A stretch of 64,000 nt of DNA from Streptomyces sp. col6 (GCF_008042035.1 NZ_RDBL01000006.1:1659166-1723165), one strand, 5' to 3'; counted from the stretch's first letter, positions 10,290 through 19,511 are shown. Translations and numbers: made by a program. The notes: a model not told the origin generated them from the sequence alone.

Positions 10290-10350
10290 GGACGGCGTAA
10301 GGGAGCCGTCCCCCGGGGCGGCGCCCGGTGCAATTCCGGGGCGAGGAGGA
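10290..10350 (+). promoter_or_regulatory. Structured leader and RBS of osaB
   Basis: Two stem-loops lie in the 245-nt osaA-osaB gap: GGACGGC (10290-10296)/GCCGTCC (10305-10311) and CCCGG (10324-10328)/CCGGG (10336-10340). The strong ribosome site GAGGAGGA (10343-10350) follows directly and sets the osaB start. I see no known riboswitch class; the function is unknown. Confidence 0.35.
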
Positions 10351-10356
10351 CGGGCC

Positions 10357-11034
10357 ATGGTGCAGAAGGCCAAGATCCTCCTGGTCGATGACCGGCCGGA
10401 GAATCTGCTGGCGCTGGAGGCCATCCTCTCTGCGCTCGATCAGACACTGGTACGGGCATCGTCAGGGGAGGAGGCGCTCAAAGCGCTGCTCACGGACGAC
10501 TTCGCGGTCATTCTGCTGGACGTCCAGATGCCGGGCATGGACGGTTTCGAAACCGCCGCGCACATCAAGCGACGGGAGCGGACCCGGGACATCCCGATCA
10601 TCTTCCTCACCGCGATCAATCACGGTCCGCACCACACCTTCCGGGGTTACGCGGCCGGCGCGGTGGACTACATCTCGAAGCCGTTCGACCCGTGGGTGCT
10701 GCGGGCCAAGGTCTCGGTCTTCGTCGAGCTGTACATGAAGAACTGCCAGCTGCGGGAGCAGGCGGCCCTGCTGCGGCTCCAGCTGGAGGGCGGCGCATCG
10801 GCGAGCGCCCAGCAGGAGAAGGAGCCGGCCGGTCTGCTGGCCGAGCTCTCCGCGCGGCTCGCTGCCGTCGAGGAGCAGGCGGAGGCGCTGTCCAAGCAGC
10901 TCGACGACGAGTCCGCGGACGCGGGCGCGGTGGCGACGGCCGCCCATCTCGAACGGAAGCTGACCGGACTGCGCCGCGCGCTGGACGCGCTGGAGCCCGG
11001 CACCGGCGGGGCATCGGCGGCCGTTCCCTCGTAA
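10357..11034 (+). CDS. osaB: Response regulator OsaB
   Basis: 225 residues. An N-terminal receiver domain (about 5-125) has the acidic pair in LLVDDRPENL, the phospho-acceptor Asp55 in LLDVQMPGMDG, and the Lys in ISKPFDPWVLRAKV. The remainder (about 140-225) is a charged helical segment with heptad-like leucines and no DNA-binding domain. The ATG at 10357 sits 6 nt after GAGGAGGA, so upstream in-frame ATG codons (e.g. 10273) are unlikely. It lies 245 nt downstream of osaA. In S. coelicolor this orphan-like regulator is needed for osmoadaptation, and it is the expected phosphorelay partner of OsaA. Confidence 0.9.
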   Translation: MVQKAKILLVDDRPENLLALEAILSALDQTLVRASSGEEALKALLTDDFAVILLDVQMPGMDGFETAAHIKRRERTRDIPIIFLTAINHGPHHTFRGYAAGAVDYISKPFDPWVLRAKVSVFVELYMKNCQLREQAALLRLQLEGGASASAQQEKEPAGLLAELSARLAAVEEQAEALSKQLDDESADAGAVATAAHLERKLTGLRRALDALEPGTGGASAAVPS

Positions 11035-11220
11035 GGGCGCACCCGCCTTGTGTGCGGGGCGCCTTCGGGCGGGCCGGGGACAACTGACCGGCGGGTGCGG
11101 GCTTTCGGCATGCGCCGGCCGGTGAGGGCGCGTCAGTTTCCGGCCCCCGCAGGGCGACACGGACGGGTGAACCGGTACGCGCACGTGTTCACCGGCGTGG
11201 ACACCGGTAACCTCGGGCCC

Positions 11221-13986
11221 ATGGCCTCACGTACGTCCGGCAAGGGTTCCCAGGGCACTGCGGACACCGCGAAGCGCGTCGGCGGTGGCCCGGGTCCGGC
11301 GAAGAAAGCCGCGCCCGCCAAGAAGACCGCAGCCAAGAAGAGCGCGCCCGCGAAGAAGGCGCCCGCCAGGAAGCCACCGGCCAAGAAGGCCGCCCCGCCG
11401 CCACCGGCGCCCTCGCCCACGAACGGGGTGTACCGGCTGGCGCGGGCCGTCTGGCTCGGCGCGGCCCATGCCGTCGGGGCGATGTTCCGTGGCATAGGGC
11501 GCGGCGCCAAGGGCCTCGACCCCGCCCACCGCAAGGACGGCGTCGCGCTGCTGCTGCTCGGCCTCGCGCTGATCGTCGCCGCGGGCACCTGGTCGAACCT
11601 GCGCGGTCCCGTGGGCGACCTCGTGGAGATGCTGGTCACCGGCGCGTTCGGCCGGCTCGACCTGCTGGTGCCGATACTGCTGGGTGCCATCGCGGTGCGG
11701 CTGATCCTCTATCCCGAGAAGCCCGAGGCCAACGGCCGCATCGTCATCGGACTGTCCGCCCTGGTCATCGGGGTGCTCGGCCAGGTCCACATCGCGTGCG
11801 GCTCGCCGGGGCGCGACGAGGGAACCGAGGCCATGCAGGACGCGGGCGGCCTCATCGGCTGGGCCGCGTCCAAACCGCTGATCTTCGCCATGGGCGAGGT
11901 GCTGGCCGTCCCGCTGCTCCTGCTCCTCACCGTCTTCGGCCTGCTGGTCGTCACGGCGACCCCGGTGAACGCCATCCCGCAGCGGCTGAGGCTGCTCGGC
12001 GTCAAGCTCGGCATCGTCGAACCGGCATACGACCCTGAGGCGCCGGAGGACAACGACGACGAGCGGTACGACGACCAGTGGCGCGAGAGCCTGCCGGCGC
12101 GCTCGCGCCGCTCCCAGGCGCCCGACGCGTACGACCCGGACCATGCCGAGGCCGAGGCGCTGTCCAAGCGCCGCAGGCCGCGCAGGCCCTCGGTGCAGCC
12201 CGCGATGAACCGCCCGATGGACGCGGTCGACGTCGCTGCCGCCGCTGCCGCGGCGCTGGACGGGGCCGTGCTCAACGGCATGCCGCCCTCGCCGGTCGTC
12301 GCCGACCTGACCCAGGGCGTCTCGGTGGACCGCGAGCGTACGGGCACGCCGGTGCCGGGTGCCAGGGAGGCGGAGTCCGCCGAGAGGCCCGCCGGGAAGC
12401 GCAGGGAGACCACACCGGCCGGTGGCGTACCCGATCTGACCAAGCCCGTTCCCGACCGCTCCGAGTCGCAGCCGCTGCCCGCCCGCGCCGAGCAGCTCCA
12501 GCTCTCGGGCGACATCACGTACGCGCTGCCCTCGCTCGATCTCCTGGAGCGCGGCGGCCCCGGCAAGACCCGCAGCGCCGCCAACGACGCGATCGTGGCC
12601 TCACTGACCAACGTCTTCACCGAGTTCAAGGTGGACGCCGCGGTCACCGGCTTCACCCGCGGGCCGACGGTGACGCGGTACGAGGTGGAGCTCGGCCCGG
12701 CCGTGAAGGTCGAGCGGATCACCGCGCTCGCCAAGAACATCGCGTACGCCGTCGCCAGCCCCGACGTCCGCATCATCTCGCCGATCCCGGGCAAGTCCGC
12801 GGTCGGCATCGAGATCCCCAACTCGGACCGGGAGATGGTCAACCTCGGCGACGTGCTGCGGCTCGCGGACGCGGCGGAGGACGACCACCCCATGCTCGTC
12901 GCGCTCGGCAAGAACGTCGAGGGCGGCTACGAGATGGCCAACCTGGCGAAGATGCCGCACGTCCTGGTGGCCGGTGCGACCGGCTCCGGCAAGTCCTCCT
13001 GCATCAACTGCCTGATCACTTCGATCATGGTGCGGGCGACGCCGGAGGACGTCCGGATGGTCCTCGTCGACCCCAAGCGCGTCGAGCTGACCGCGTACGA
13101 GGGCATCCCGCACCTGATCACGCCTATCATCACCAACCCCAAGAAGGCCGCCGAGGCCCTGCAGTGGGTCGTGCGGGAGATGGATCTGCGCTACGACGAC
13201 CTCGCGGCCTTCGGCTACCGGCACATCGACGACTTCAACCACGCCGTGCGCACGGGCAAGCTCAAGACGCCCGAGGGCAGTGAACGGGAGCTCGCGCCGT
13301 ACCCGTATCTGCTGGTGATCGTCGACGAGCTGGCCGACCTGATGATGGTCGCCCCGCGCGACGTCGAGGACTCGATCGTCCGCATCACCCAGCTGGCCCG
13401 CGCCGCCGGCATCCATCTGGTGCTCGCCACGCAGCGGCCCTCGGTGGACGTCGTCACCGGTCTGATCAAGGCGAACGTGCCCTCCCGGCTCGCCTTCGCC
13501 ACCTCCTCGCTCGCCGACAGCCGGGTCATCCTGGACCAGCCCGGCGCCGAGAAGCTCATCGGAAAGGGTGACGGTCTGTTCCTGCCGATGGGGGCGAACA
13601 AGCCGACCCGCATGCAGGGCGCCTTCGTCACCGAGGACGAGGTCGCGGCCGTCGTCCAGCACTGCAAGGACCAGATGGCCCCCGTCTTCCGCGACGACGT
13701 GGTGGTCGGGACGAAGCAGAAGAAGGAGATCGACGAGGACATCGGCGACGACCTCGACCTGCTGTGCCAGGCCGCCGAGCTGGTCGTCTCCACCCAGTTC
13801 GGATCGACCTCGATGCTCCAGCGCAAGCTGCGGGTGGGCTTCGCCAAGGCCGGGCGGCTGATGGACCTGATGGAGTCCCGCAACATCGTGGGACCCAGCG
13901 AGGGCTCCAAGGCCCGCGACGTCCTGGTGAAACCGGACGAGCTGGACGGGGTGTTGGCACAGATTCGCGGGGAAACCGGTTCGTAA
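11221..13986 (+). CDS. ftsK: DNA translocase FtsK/SpoIIIE
   Basis: 921 residues. A very basic Lys/Ala/Pro-rich N-terminus (1-60), four or so membrane helices (about 100-245), an acidic/Pro linker (about 265-415), the FtsK alpha/beta motor with Walker A GATGSGKS (about 585) and Walker B LLVIVDELADLMM (about 700), and a C-terminal winged-helix gamma domain (about 845-910) that reads polar DNA motifs. It pumps chromosomes through sporulation septa. The ATG at 11221 gives the normal Streptomyces length. It is preceded by 186 nt without a clear gene and followed by a 200-nt gap before the RodZ-like gene. Confidence 0.95.
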   Translation: MASRTSGKGSQGTADTAKRVGGGPGPAKKAAPAKKTAAKKSAPAKKAPARKPPAKKAAPPPPAPSPTNGVYRLARAVWLGAAHAVGAMFRGIGRGAKGLDPAHRKDGVALLLLGLALIVAAGTWSNLRGPVGDLVEMLVTGAFGRLDLLVPILLGAIAVRLILYPEKPEANGRIVIGLSALVIGVLGQVHIACGSPGRDEGTEAMQDAGGLIGWAASKPLIFAMGEVLAVPLLLLLTVFGLLVVTATPVNAIPQRLRLLGVKLGIVEPAYDPEAPEDNDDERYDDQWRESLPARSRRSQAPDAYDPDHAEAEALSKRRRPRRPSVQPAMNRPMDAVDVAAAAAAALDGAVLNGMPPSPVVADLTQGVSVDRERTGTPVPGAREAESAERPAGKRRETTPAGGVPDLTKPVPDRSESQPLPARAEQLQLSGDITYALPSLDLLERGGPGKTRSAANDAIVASLTNVFTEFKVDAAVTGFTRGPTVTRYEVELGPAVKVERITALAKNIAYAVASPDVRIISPIPGKSAVGIEIPNSDREMVNLGDVLRLADAAEDDHPMLVALGKNVEGGYEMANLAKMPHVLVAGATGSGKSSCINCLITSIMVRATPEDVRMVLVDPKRVELTAYEGIPHLITPIITNPKKAAEALQWVVREMDLRYDDLAAFGYRHIDDFNHAVRTGKLKTPEGSERELAPYPYLLVIVDELADLMMVAPRDVEDSIVRITQLARAAGIHLVLATQRPSVDVVTGLIKANVPSRLAFATSSLADSRVILDQPGAEKLIGKGDGLFLPMGANKPTRMQGAFVTEDEVAAVVQHCKDQMAPVFRDDVVVGTKQKKEIDEDIGDDLDLLCQAAELVVSTQFGSTSMLQRKLRVGFAKAGRLMDLMESRNIVGPSEGSKARDVLVKPDELDGVLAQIRGETGS

Positions 13987-14187
13987 GAGTTTTGCGGGCA
14001 ACCGTTTCGTCGGGCCGTACGTCAAGTTGAAGGGAGGGACGGAACGTCCTTCCCCGGGGCGGCCCGGCGAAACCGGCTCTGTTCGAATCTGATGGCGTAC
14101 AAAGTCCACCCGCCCGGTTGCCCCACCCTTTCGTACCCCCCCTAGACTGAACACCCAGCAGGTGGCTCACGCTCGAAAGGCGCCCCC

Positions 14188-14988
14188 GTGTCCATCGGCA
14201 ACTCCCCCGAAGAAGACCGGCCTTCGATCGGTCGAGTGCTCCAGCAGGCTCGCATCGCCGCAGGTCTCACGGTCGAAGAGGTCAGCACGTCCACCCGGGT
14301 GCGCATCCCCATCGTGCACGCGATCGAGCAGGACGACTTCTCCCGCTGCGGCGGCGACGTGTACGCCCGCGGCCATATCCGCACGCTCGCCCGTGCCGTC
14401 GGCACCGATCCGGAACCCCTGGTCACGGAGTACGACGCCGAGCACGGCGGCCGTCCCGCGCCCACTCCGGCGGCGCCGCTGTTCGAGGCCGAACGCATCC
14501 GTTCCGAACCCCGCCGGCCCAACTGGACGGCGGCCATGGTCGCGGCGATCGTCGCCGTGATCGGCTTCGTCGGCTTCACCTTCTTCAAGGGCGGTGACGA
14601 ACCCTCGACCGCCGGCCGTGTCGCCGAGGGACCGACGTCCGACAAGATCGCGCCGAAGCCCTCCGCCAGCAAGCCCGCCGACCCCAAGCCGGCCCCCTCC
14701 GAGAGCGCCATCGCCGCGGCGCCCCAGGACAAGGTCACGGTCAAGCTCAGCGCCACCCAGGGCCGCAGCTGGATCTCGGCCAAGGACCACAACGGCCGGT
14801 CCCTCTTCGACGGCACCCTCCAGCAGGGCCAGTCGAAGACCTTCCAGGACAAGGAGCGCGTCGACCTCGTTCTCGGCAACGCCGGATCGATCGAGCTCTT
14901 CGTCAACGGCAAGAAGGTCGAGGACGAGTTCCAGCCCGGACAGGTCGAGCGGCTCTCGTACACGAAGGGCGACCCCGAGGTCGGCTGA
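14188..14988 (+). CDS. RodZ-like membrane protein with N-terminal HTH
   Basis: 266 residues from GTG 14188. An N-terminal HTH_25/Xre-like domain (about 10-80, IGRVLQQARIAAGLTVEEVS), a short linker, one transmembrane helix (about 112-132, MVAAIVAVIGFVGFTFF), an Ala/Pro/Lys-rich extracytoplasmic linker and a C-terminal DUF4115-type beta domain (about 182-262). This is the architecture of the cytoskeleton anchor RodZ. In actinomycetes the exact role is less clear, so no symbol is given. It sits between ftsK and rimO and ends at a strong terminator. Confidence 0.85.
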   Translation: MSIGNSPEEDRPSIGRVLQQARIAAGLTVEEVSTSTRVRIPIVHAIEQDDFSRCGGDVYARGHIRTLARAVGTDPEPLVTEYDAEHGGRPAPTPAAPLFEAERIRSEPRRPNWTAAMVAAIVAVIGFVGFTFFKGGDEPSTAGRVAEGPTSDKIAPKPSASKPADPKPAPSESAIAAAPQDKVTVKLSATQGRSWISAKDHNGRSLFDGTLQQGQSKTFQDKERVDLVLGNAGSIELFVNGKKVEDEFQPGQVERLSYTKGDPEVG

Positions 14989-15013
14989 CCGTACGGACGG
15001 AAACACAGCGGCG

Positions 15014-15049
15014 CGGCGAGCGCCCGGCCACCCGGCCGGGCGCTCGCCG
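15014..15049 (+). terminator. Terminator after the RodZ-like gene
   Basis: A 16-bp perfect stem (15014-15029 with 15034-15049) and 4-nt loop, 25 nt after the stop. Confidence 0.9.
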
Positions 15050-15120
15050 CTTTGTGACTCCGGGTAACGGACCAACCCTCCGCGGCGGGGCCGACGCCGG
15101 GACAAAGTAGTCTTGAGTCC

Positions 15121-16599
15121 ATGCCCGAACGCCGTACCGTCGCCCTTGTCACTCTTGGCTGCGCCCGTAACGAGGTGGACTCGGAGGAGCTTGCAGGCCG
15201 CCTGGCAGCGGACGGCTGGGAGCTCGTCGAGGAAGCCTCCGATGCCGATGTCGCCGTCGTCAACACCTGTGGGTTCGTCGAGGCCGCCAAGAAGGACTCC
15301 GTCGATGCCCTGCTCGAAGCCAATGATCTGAAGGACCACGGCCGCACCCAGGCCGTCGTCGCCGTCGGCTGCATGGCCGAGCGCTACGGCAAGGACCTCG
15401 CCGAGGCCCTGCCGGAAGCGGACGGCGTCCTCGGTTTCGACGACTACGCCGACATCTCCGACCGCCTCCAGACCATCCTCAACGGGGGCATCCACGCCTC
15501 CCACACCCCCCGCGACCGCCGGAAGCTGCTGCCGATCAGCCCCGCCGAGCGGCAGGACGCCGCGGTGGCCCTGCCGGGCCACGCACAGGAGGTGGCTCCC
15601 GCCCCGGCCGACCTGCCGGAGGGCGTCGCCCCGGTCTCCGGGCCGCGCGCGCCGCTGCGCCGCCGGCTGGGCACCAGCCCCGTCGCCTCCGTCAAGCTGG
15701 CCTCCGGCTGTGACCGCCGCTGCTCCTTCTGCGCCATCCCGTCCTTCCGCGGCTCCTTCATCTCCCGGCGTCCCTCGGACGTGCTGGGCGAGACCCGCTG
15801 GCTGGCCGAGCAGGGCGTCAAGGAGGTCATGCTCGTCTCCGAGAACAACACCTCGTACGGCAAGGACCTCGGTGACATCCGTCTCCTGGAGACGCTGCTG
15901 CCCGAGCTCGCGGACGTCGACGGCATCGAGCGGATCCGGGTCAGCTACCTGCAGCCCGCCGAGATGCGGCCGGGCCTGATCGACGTCCTCACCTCGACGC
16001 CGAAGGTCGCGCCCTACTTCGACCTGTCCTTCCAGCACTCCGCGCCCGCCGTGCTGAGGGCGATGCGCCGCTTCGGCGACACCGACCGCTTCCTGGAGCT
16101 GCTGGACACGATCCGGGGCAAGGCACCGCAGGCGGGAGCCCGGTCCAACTTCATCGTGGGCTTCCCCGGCGAGACCGAGGAGGACCTCGCGGAGCTGGAA
16201 CGGTTCCTCACGGGGGCGCGTCTCGACGCCATCGGCGTCTTCGGCTACTCCGACGAGGAGGGCACCGAAGCGGTCGGCTACGAGAACAAGCTCGACGCCG
16301 ACGTCATCGCGGAGCGCCTCGCGCACATCTCGCAGCTCGCCGAGGAACTGACCTCGCAGCGGGCCGAGGAGCGCATGGGCGAAACGCTCCAGGTGCTGGT
16401 CGAGTCCGTGGAACCCACCGAGGACGAGCCGCGTGCCATCGGCCGTGCCGCGCACCAGGCGCCCGAAACGGACGGCCAGGTGCTCTTCACCACACGCGAG
16501 GGCCTGGTCCCGGGCCGTATGGTCGAGGCAAAGGTCGTGGGCACCGAAGGCGTGGACCTGATCGCCGAGTGCAGTGAGCTTGTGGAGGTAGCCAGATGA
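15121..16599 (+). CDS. rimO: Ribosomal protein S12 methylthiotransferase RimO
   Basis: 492 residues. The UPF0004 domain carries Cys14, Cys50 and Cys84; the radical-SAM CxxxCxxC is at Cys197/201/204 (CDRRCSFC), and a TRAM domain follows at about 425-490. RimO binds two Fe-S clusters and methylthiolates an Asp of S12. The pattern [15 protein letters not shown] and the position beside pgsA favour RimO over MiaB, which is present separately at 46194. A TAGTCT hexamer ends 8 nt before the ATG, suggesting a leaderless transcript. An Ala/Pro-rich insertion (about 143-182) lies between the two Fe-S domains. The stop overlaps the pgsA start by 4 nt. Confidence 0.94.
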   Translation: MPERRTVALVTLGCARNEVDSEELAGRLAADGWELVEEASDADVAVVNTCGFVEAAKKDSVDALLEANDLKDHGRTQAVVAVGCMAERYGKDLAEALPEADGVLGFDDYADISDRLQTILNGGIHASHTPRDRRKLLPISPAERQDAAVALPGHAQEVAPAPADLPEGVAPVSGPRAPLRRRLGTSPVASVKLASGCDRRCSFCAIPSFRGSFISRRPSDVLGETRWLAEQGVKEVMLVSENNTSYGKDLGDIRLLETLLPELADVDGIERIRVSYLQPAEMRPGLIDVLTSTPKVAPYFDLSFQHSAPAVLRAMRRFGDTDRFLELLDTIRGKAPQAGARSNFIVGFPGETEEDLAELERFLTGARLDAIGVFGYSDEEGTEAVGYENKLDADVIAERLAHISQLAEELTSQRAEERMGETLQVLVESVEPTEDEPRAIGRAAHQAPETDGQVLFTTREGLVPGRMVEAKVVGTEGVDLIAECSELVEVAR

Positions 16600-17330
16600 C
16601 CGGAGTCCCGGCATCCGCGGCAGGCGGGTCCGGCTCGACGCCGGTCCGCGGCGGAAAGCTGGGCGCCGCTGCGGTCAATCAGGCCAGTCTGTGGAACATC
16701 GCCAACCTCCTGACGATGGCCCGGCTCGTGCTCGTCCCCGGCTTCGTGGTGCTGCTTCTCCACAACGGCGGGTACGACCCGGCCTGGCGTTCCTTCGCCT
16801 GGGCCGCCTTCGCCATCGCCATGATCACCGACCTGTTCGACGGACATCTGGCGCGTACGTACAACCTGGTCACCGACTTCGGGAAGATCGCCGACCCGAT
16901 CGCCGACAAGGCGATCATGGGCGCGGCGCTCATCTGCCTGTCCTACCTCGGCGATCTGCCGTGGTGGGTCACGGGCGTGATCCTCTTCCGTGAGCTCGGC
17001 ATCACCCTGATGCGTTTCTGGGTGATCCGGCACGGGGTCATTCCGGCCAGCCGCGGCGGCAAGATGAAGACGCTGGCGCAGGGGACGGCCGTCGGGATGT
17101 ACGTCCTGGCGCTGACCGGTCCACTGGCCACCCTGCGCTTCTGGGTGATGGGGGTGGCCGTCGTGCTGACGGTCGTCACCGGCCTCGACTACGTCCGCCA
17201 GGCCGTTGTGCTGCGGCGCCAGGGGCTGGCGGCGGAACGTGCGGCCCAGGCCGAGGGCGCCTCCGAAGTGGCCGGGACGGTCGCGGGGGCGGCCTCCTCG
17301 ACCCGGGGGCCGGCGGAGGCCGAGCGGTGA
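16596..17330 (+). CDS. pgsA: CDP-diacylglycerol--glycerol-3-phosphate 3-phosphatidyltransferase
   Basis: 244 residues. The complete CDP-alcohol phosphatidyltransferase signature D79-x2-D82-G83-x2-A86-R87-x8-G96-x3-D100-x3-D104 is present, with about 4-6 membrane helices. It makes phosphatidylglycerophosphate, the first committed step to phosphatidylglycerol and cardiolipin, in the inner membrane. The ATG at 16596 overlaps the rimO stop and the gene's own stop overlaps the cinA GTG, indicating a translationally coupled operon. The family has several substrates; the position next to cinA supports PgsA. Confidence 0.9.
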   Translation: MTGVPASAAGGSGSTPVRGGKLGAAAVNQASLWNIANLLTMARLVLVPGFVVLLLHNGGYDPAWRSFAWAAFAIAMITDLFDGHLARTYNLVTDFGKIADPIADKAIMGAALICLSYLGDLPWWVTGVILFRELGITLMRFWVIRHGVIPASRGGKMKTLAQGTAVGMYVLALTGPLATLRFWVMGVAVVLTVVTGLDYVRQAVVLRRQGLAAERAAQAEGASEVAGTVAGAASSTRGPAEAER

Positions 17331-17836
17331 CTGCCGCGGGCCGCGTGCTGCGGCTGCTCGTGGAGCGGGGGCAGACCCTCGCCGTCGCGGAGTCGCTGAC
17401 CGGTGGTCTGGTCGCCGCCGAACTGACGTCCGTACCCGGTGCCTCACGGGCCTTCCGGGGCTCGGTCACGGCGTATGCGACCCCCCTCAAGAGTGAAGTC
17501 CTGGGGGTCGACGCGGACCTCCTGGCGGAGCGCGGGGCGGTCGACGCCGAGGTCGCGCGTCAGATGGCAACAGGCGTACGGCGGGCTCTGGGCGCAGACT
17601 GGGGAGTGGCGACCACCGGCGTCGCCGGCCCGGAACCGCAGGACGGCCGGCCCGTCGGAACGGTCTTCGTCGCGGTCAGCGGCCCGCACGGCGCCGGGAA
17701 AGTCGCTGCGCTGCGGTTGAACGGCGACCGGGCGGACATCCGTAAGGAGAGCGTACGAAGCGCGCTCGACCTGCTCTCAGGCGAACTCCACGAGAATGCG
17801 AGCGCACAGGATACGGAAGAGAACGGGGGGAATTGA
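17327..17836 (+). CDS. cinA: CinA C-terminal domain protein (nicotinamide-nucleotide amidase)
   Basis: 169 residues. This is only the CinA C-terminal (PncC) domain, with LAVAESLTGGLVAAELTSVPGAS and GVATTGVAGPEPQDG; the N-terminal molybdopterin-like domain of full-length CinA is absent, which is common. PncC-type proteins deamidate NMN to nicotinate mononucleotide. The GTG overlaps the pgsA stop. The stop TGA shares its A with the ATG of a 37-codon ORF (TGATG). Confidence 0.88.
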   Translation: MTAAGRVLRLLVERGQTLAVAESLTGGLVAAELTSVPGASRAFRGSVTAYATPLKSEVLGVDADLLAERGAVDAEVARQMATGVRRALGADWGVATTGVAGPEPQDGRPVGTVFVAVSGPHGAGKVAALRLNGDRADIRKESVRSALDLLSGELHENASAQDTEENGGN

Positions 17837-17949
17837 TGTTTGCAGCCCTGAGTGAACACGACATCGCTCCCCGCACGGCCGCAGCGCTAGGCGGTACGGT
17901 GGGGCGTGAAGGATGCGGCTACGCGGTCCGAGGAGGGAGCCACCGATGA
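17836..17949 (+). CDS. Possible 37-codon ORF bridging cinA and clgR
   Basis: ATG at 17836 overlaps the cinA stop (TGATG), and the ORF's TGA (17947-17949) overlaps the clgR ATG (ATGA at 17946). The predicted peptide begins [20 protein letters not shown] and is not recognised. The head-to-tail overlaps could couple translation of cinA to clgR, but the clgR ribosome site GGAGGGA (17932-17938) lies inside it. It may simply be an open spacer. Confidence 0.3.
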   Translation: MFAALSEHDIAPRTAAALGGTVGREGCGYAVRGGSHR

Positions 17950-18329
17950 TTCTGCTCCGTCGCCTGCTGGGTGACGTGCTGCGTCGGCAGCGCCAGCGCC
18001 AAGGCCGTACTCTGCGCGAAGTCTCCTCGTCCGCCCGAGTTTCGCTCGGCTATCTCTCCGAGGTGGAGCGGGGGCAGAAGGAGGCATCCTCCGAACTGCT
18101 CTCCGCCATTTGCGACGCGCTTGACGTACGGATGTCCGAGCTCATGCGTGAAGTGAGCGATGAGCTGTCCCTGGCCGAACTGGCCGAGTCGGCAGCGGCC
18201 AGCGATCCGGTACCTGTACCGGTGCGCCCCATGCTCAACTCCGTCTCCGTTACTTCGGTGGCGGGTGTACCGACGGGGCGGGTGACCATCAAGGCACCCG
18301 CGGAAGCGGTGGACGTCGTCGCCGCCTGA
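17946..18329 (+). CDS. clgR: Clp gene regulator ClgR
   Basis: 127 residues. One Xre-type HTH domain (about 10-70, [35 protein letters not shown]) followed by a Ser/Ala/Val tail ending VDVVAA. ClgR activates clp and lon protease genes in actinobacteria. In Streptomyces it is itself removed by ClpP in a way that depends on its C-terminal alanines, and the -AA end is intact here. The ATG at 17946 is chosen for its GGAGGGA ribosome site 7 nt upstream. It follows cinA, the usual place, and ends at a strong terminator. Confidence 0.92.
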   Translation: MILLRRLLGDVLRRQRQRQGRTLREVSSSARVSLGYLSEVERGQKEASSELLSAICDALDVRMSELMREVSDELSLAELAESAAASDPVPVPVRPMLNSVSVTSVAGVPTGRVTIKAPAEAVDVVAA

Positions 18330-18355
18330 TCCGATCGGTTCGGTGTGAAGCCGAG

Positions 18356-18395
18356 GCCCCGGTCCTCCCCTCTCGTGGGGGCGGACCGGGGCTTT
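18356..18395 (+). terminator. Terminator after clgR
   Basis: A stem GCCCCGGTCC / GGACCGGGGC with an inner CCCC/GGGG pairing, followed by TTTCG. Confidence 0.85.
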
Positions 18396-18595
18396 CGCGT
18401 GTGACGGGCCGCTCATTTCCCGGCGATCGGTGTGTCAGCGGGGCGATGGCGGGCAGGCGCGTGGATGAGAAGAGACCGAGGAACGCTCCGGAACGCACTT
18501 GTCCGTAGTCACCTACTTCCTCGAATGACCGTTTTGCTTCGTTTGTGCCATCGTGGGTGGTGCTGAACGGAACGGATTCCAGATCGGAGACGTGC

Positions 18596-19066
18596 ATGTC
18601 TGTGGTGAAGAGCCCACTGTCCGAGACCGACCTCAAGACCGTCGGAGACGCCCTCCAGGGCGCTCTGGTGGATCTCCTCGACCTTTCTCTGGTGGCCAAG
18701 CAGGTCCACTGGAACGTGGTCGGGCCGCGGTTCAGGTCCGTGCACCTCCAGCTCGACGATGTCGTCGACACGGCCCGCCAGCACTCCGACACGGTTGCCG
18801 AGCGCGCGTCCGCCCTCGGCGTCAACCCGGACGGCCGAGCCGCGACGGTCGCCAAGAGCACGGCCATCGCCTCCGTGTCCGAGGGCTGGATCAAGGACGT
18901 GGACGCGGTGAAGGCTCTGATCGACGCCCTCGGTGTGGTGATCGGCCGGATGCGCGAGCGCATCGAGGCGACCGAGACCCCGGACCCGGTCAGCCAGGAC
19001 ATCCTGATCACGCTGACCGCCGAGCTCGAAAAGCACGCCTGGATGTTCCAGGCCGAGAACGCCTGA
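18596..19066 (+). CDS. dps: Dps-family DNA-binding ferritin-like protein
   Basis: 156 residues. A four-helix ferritin-like domain with the Dps iron-site pattern at the dimer interface (KQVHWNVVGPRFRSVHLQLDD, an H-x-x-x-W helix followed by the D/E cluster). Dps forms 12-mers that oxidise iron and protect DNA. The ATG at 18596 with GGAG upstream is preferred over the longer frame from 18545. The neighbouring csbD gene suggests a general-stress pair. The N-terminal tail is short, so DNA binding is not certain. Confidence 0.9.
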   Translation: MSVVKSPLSETDLKTVGDALQGALVDLLDLSLVAKQVHWNVVGPRFRSVHLQLDDVVDTARQHSDTVAERASALGVNPDGRAATVAKSTAIASVSEGWIKDVDAVKALIDALGVVIGRMRERIEATETPDPVSQDILITLTAELEKHAWMFQAENA

Positions 19067-19123
19067 ACGGACCCGCGAGGCCGTACGAGGTACCGACCGC
19101 TTCTCTCCGATGGAGGAACGAGC

Positions 19124-19315
19124 ATGAAGAACGAAGGCGCGAAGGACAAGATCACCGGCAAGGCGAAGGAAGCCATGGGCAAGATGACCGGCGACCGTCG
19201 CAAGGAGGCCGAGGGCAAGACGGACCAGGCCAAGGGCAAGGCCAAGGACGCCATGGGCGGAGCCCGTGACCGGGCGGACGGCATCAAGGACTCCCTGTCC
19301 GACGACAAGGACTGA
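19124..19315 (+). CDS. CsbD-family stress protein
   Basis: 63 residues, highly charged, with two KxxITGKAKEAxGKxTGD-like repeats typical of the CsbD family. CsbD proteins are small, abundant general-stress proteins of unknown biochemistry. TGGAGGA stands 6-12 nt before the ATG. It lies 57 nt after dps, is probably co-transcribed, and is followed by a terminator. Confidence 0.92.
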   Translation: MKNEGAKDKITGKAKEAMGKMTGDRRKEAEGKTDQAKGKAKDAMGGARDRADGIKDSLSDDKD

Positions 19316-19328
19316 CGTGTCCGCGGTG

Positions 19329-19353
19329 AGCCCCCACCCGCACGGTGGGGGCT
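19329..19353 (+). terminator. Terminator after the csbD-like gene
   Basis: A perfect 10-bp stem AGCCCCCACC / GGTGGGGGCT with a 5-nt loop. Confidence 0.88.
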
Positions 19354-19511
19354 CCGCGCTGAGAGGGTGCGCAGACCTGAGGCAGCGCGGCGGGATTGCG
19401 CGACCGGGGCGGGCCCGGGTGGTGCGACCGCCCCGCGCGCGCCGGTGGTGCACCGGTGCGCTCTCGCCCCGGGCGAGCGGGCGCGACTAGGTTCGGCCGG
19501 AGGAGGCAGCC

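Noticed and set aside
10280..10350. Cobalamin riboswitch before osaB
   Set aside because: Only the AAGGGA and GGTG..TCCGG pieces resemble it, the spacing is wrong and the conserved CCGCCACTGT segment is absent.
12601..14154. Antisense 517-codon ORF across ftsK
   Set aside because: Shadow of ftsK in high-GC DNA with no recognisable domain.
17837..17945. ClgR operator in front of clgR
   Set aside because: CGCTAGGCG resembles half of a ClgR site but has the wrong spacing between CGC and GCG.
18417..18595. Sigma-B promoter for dps
   Set aside because: GTTT..GGGTGG is present, but spacing (20 nt) and the -10 differ from the consensus.
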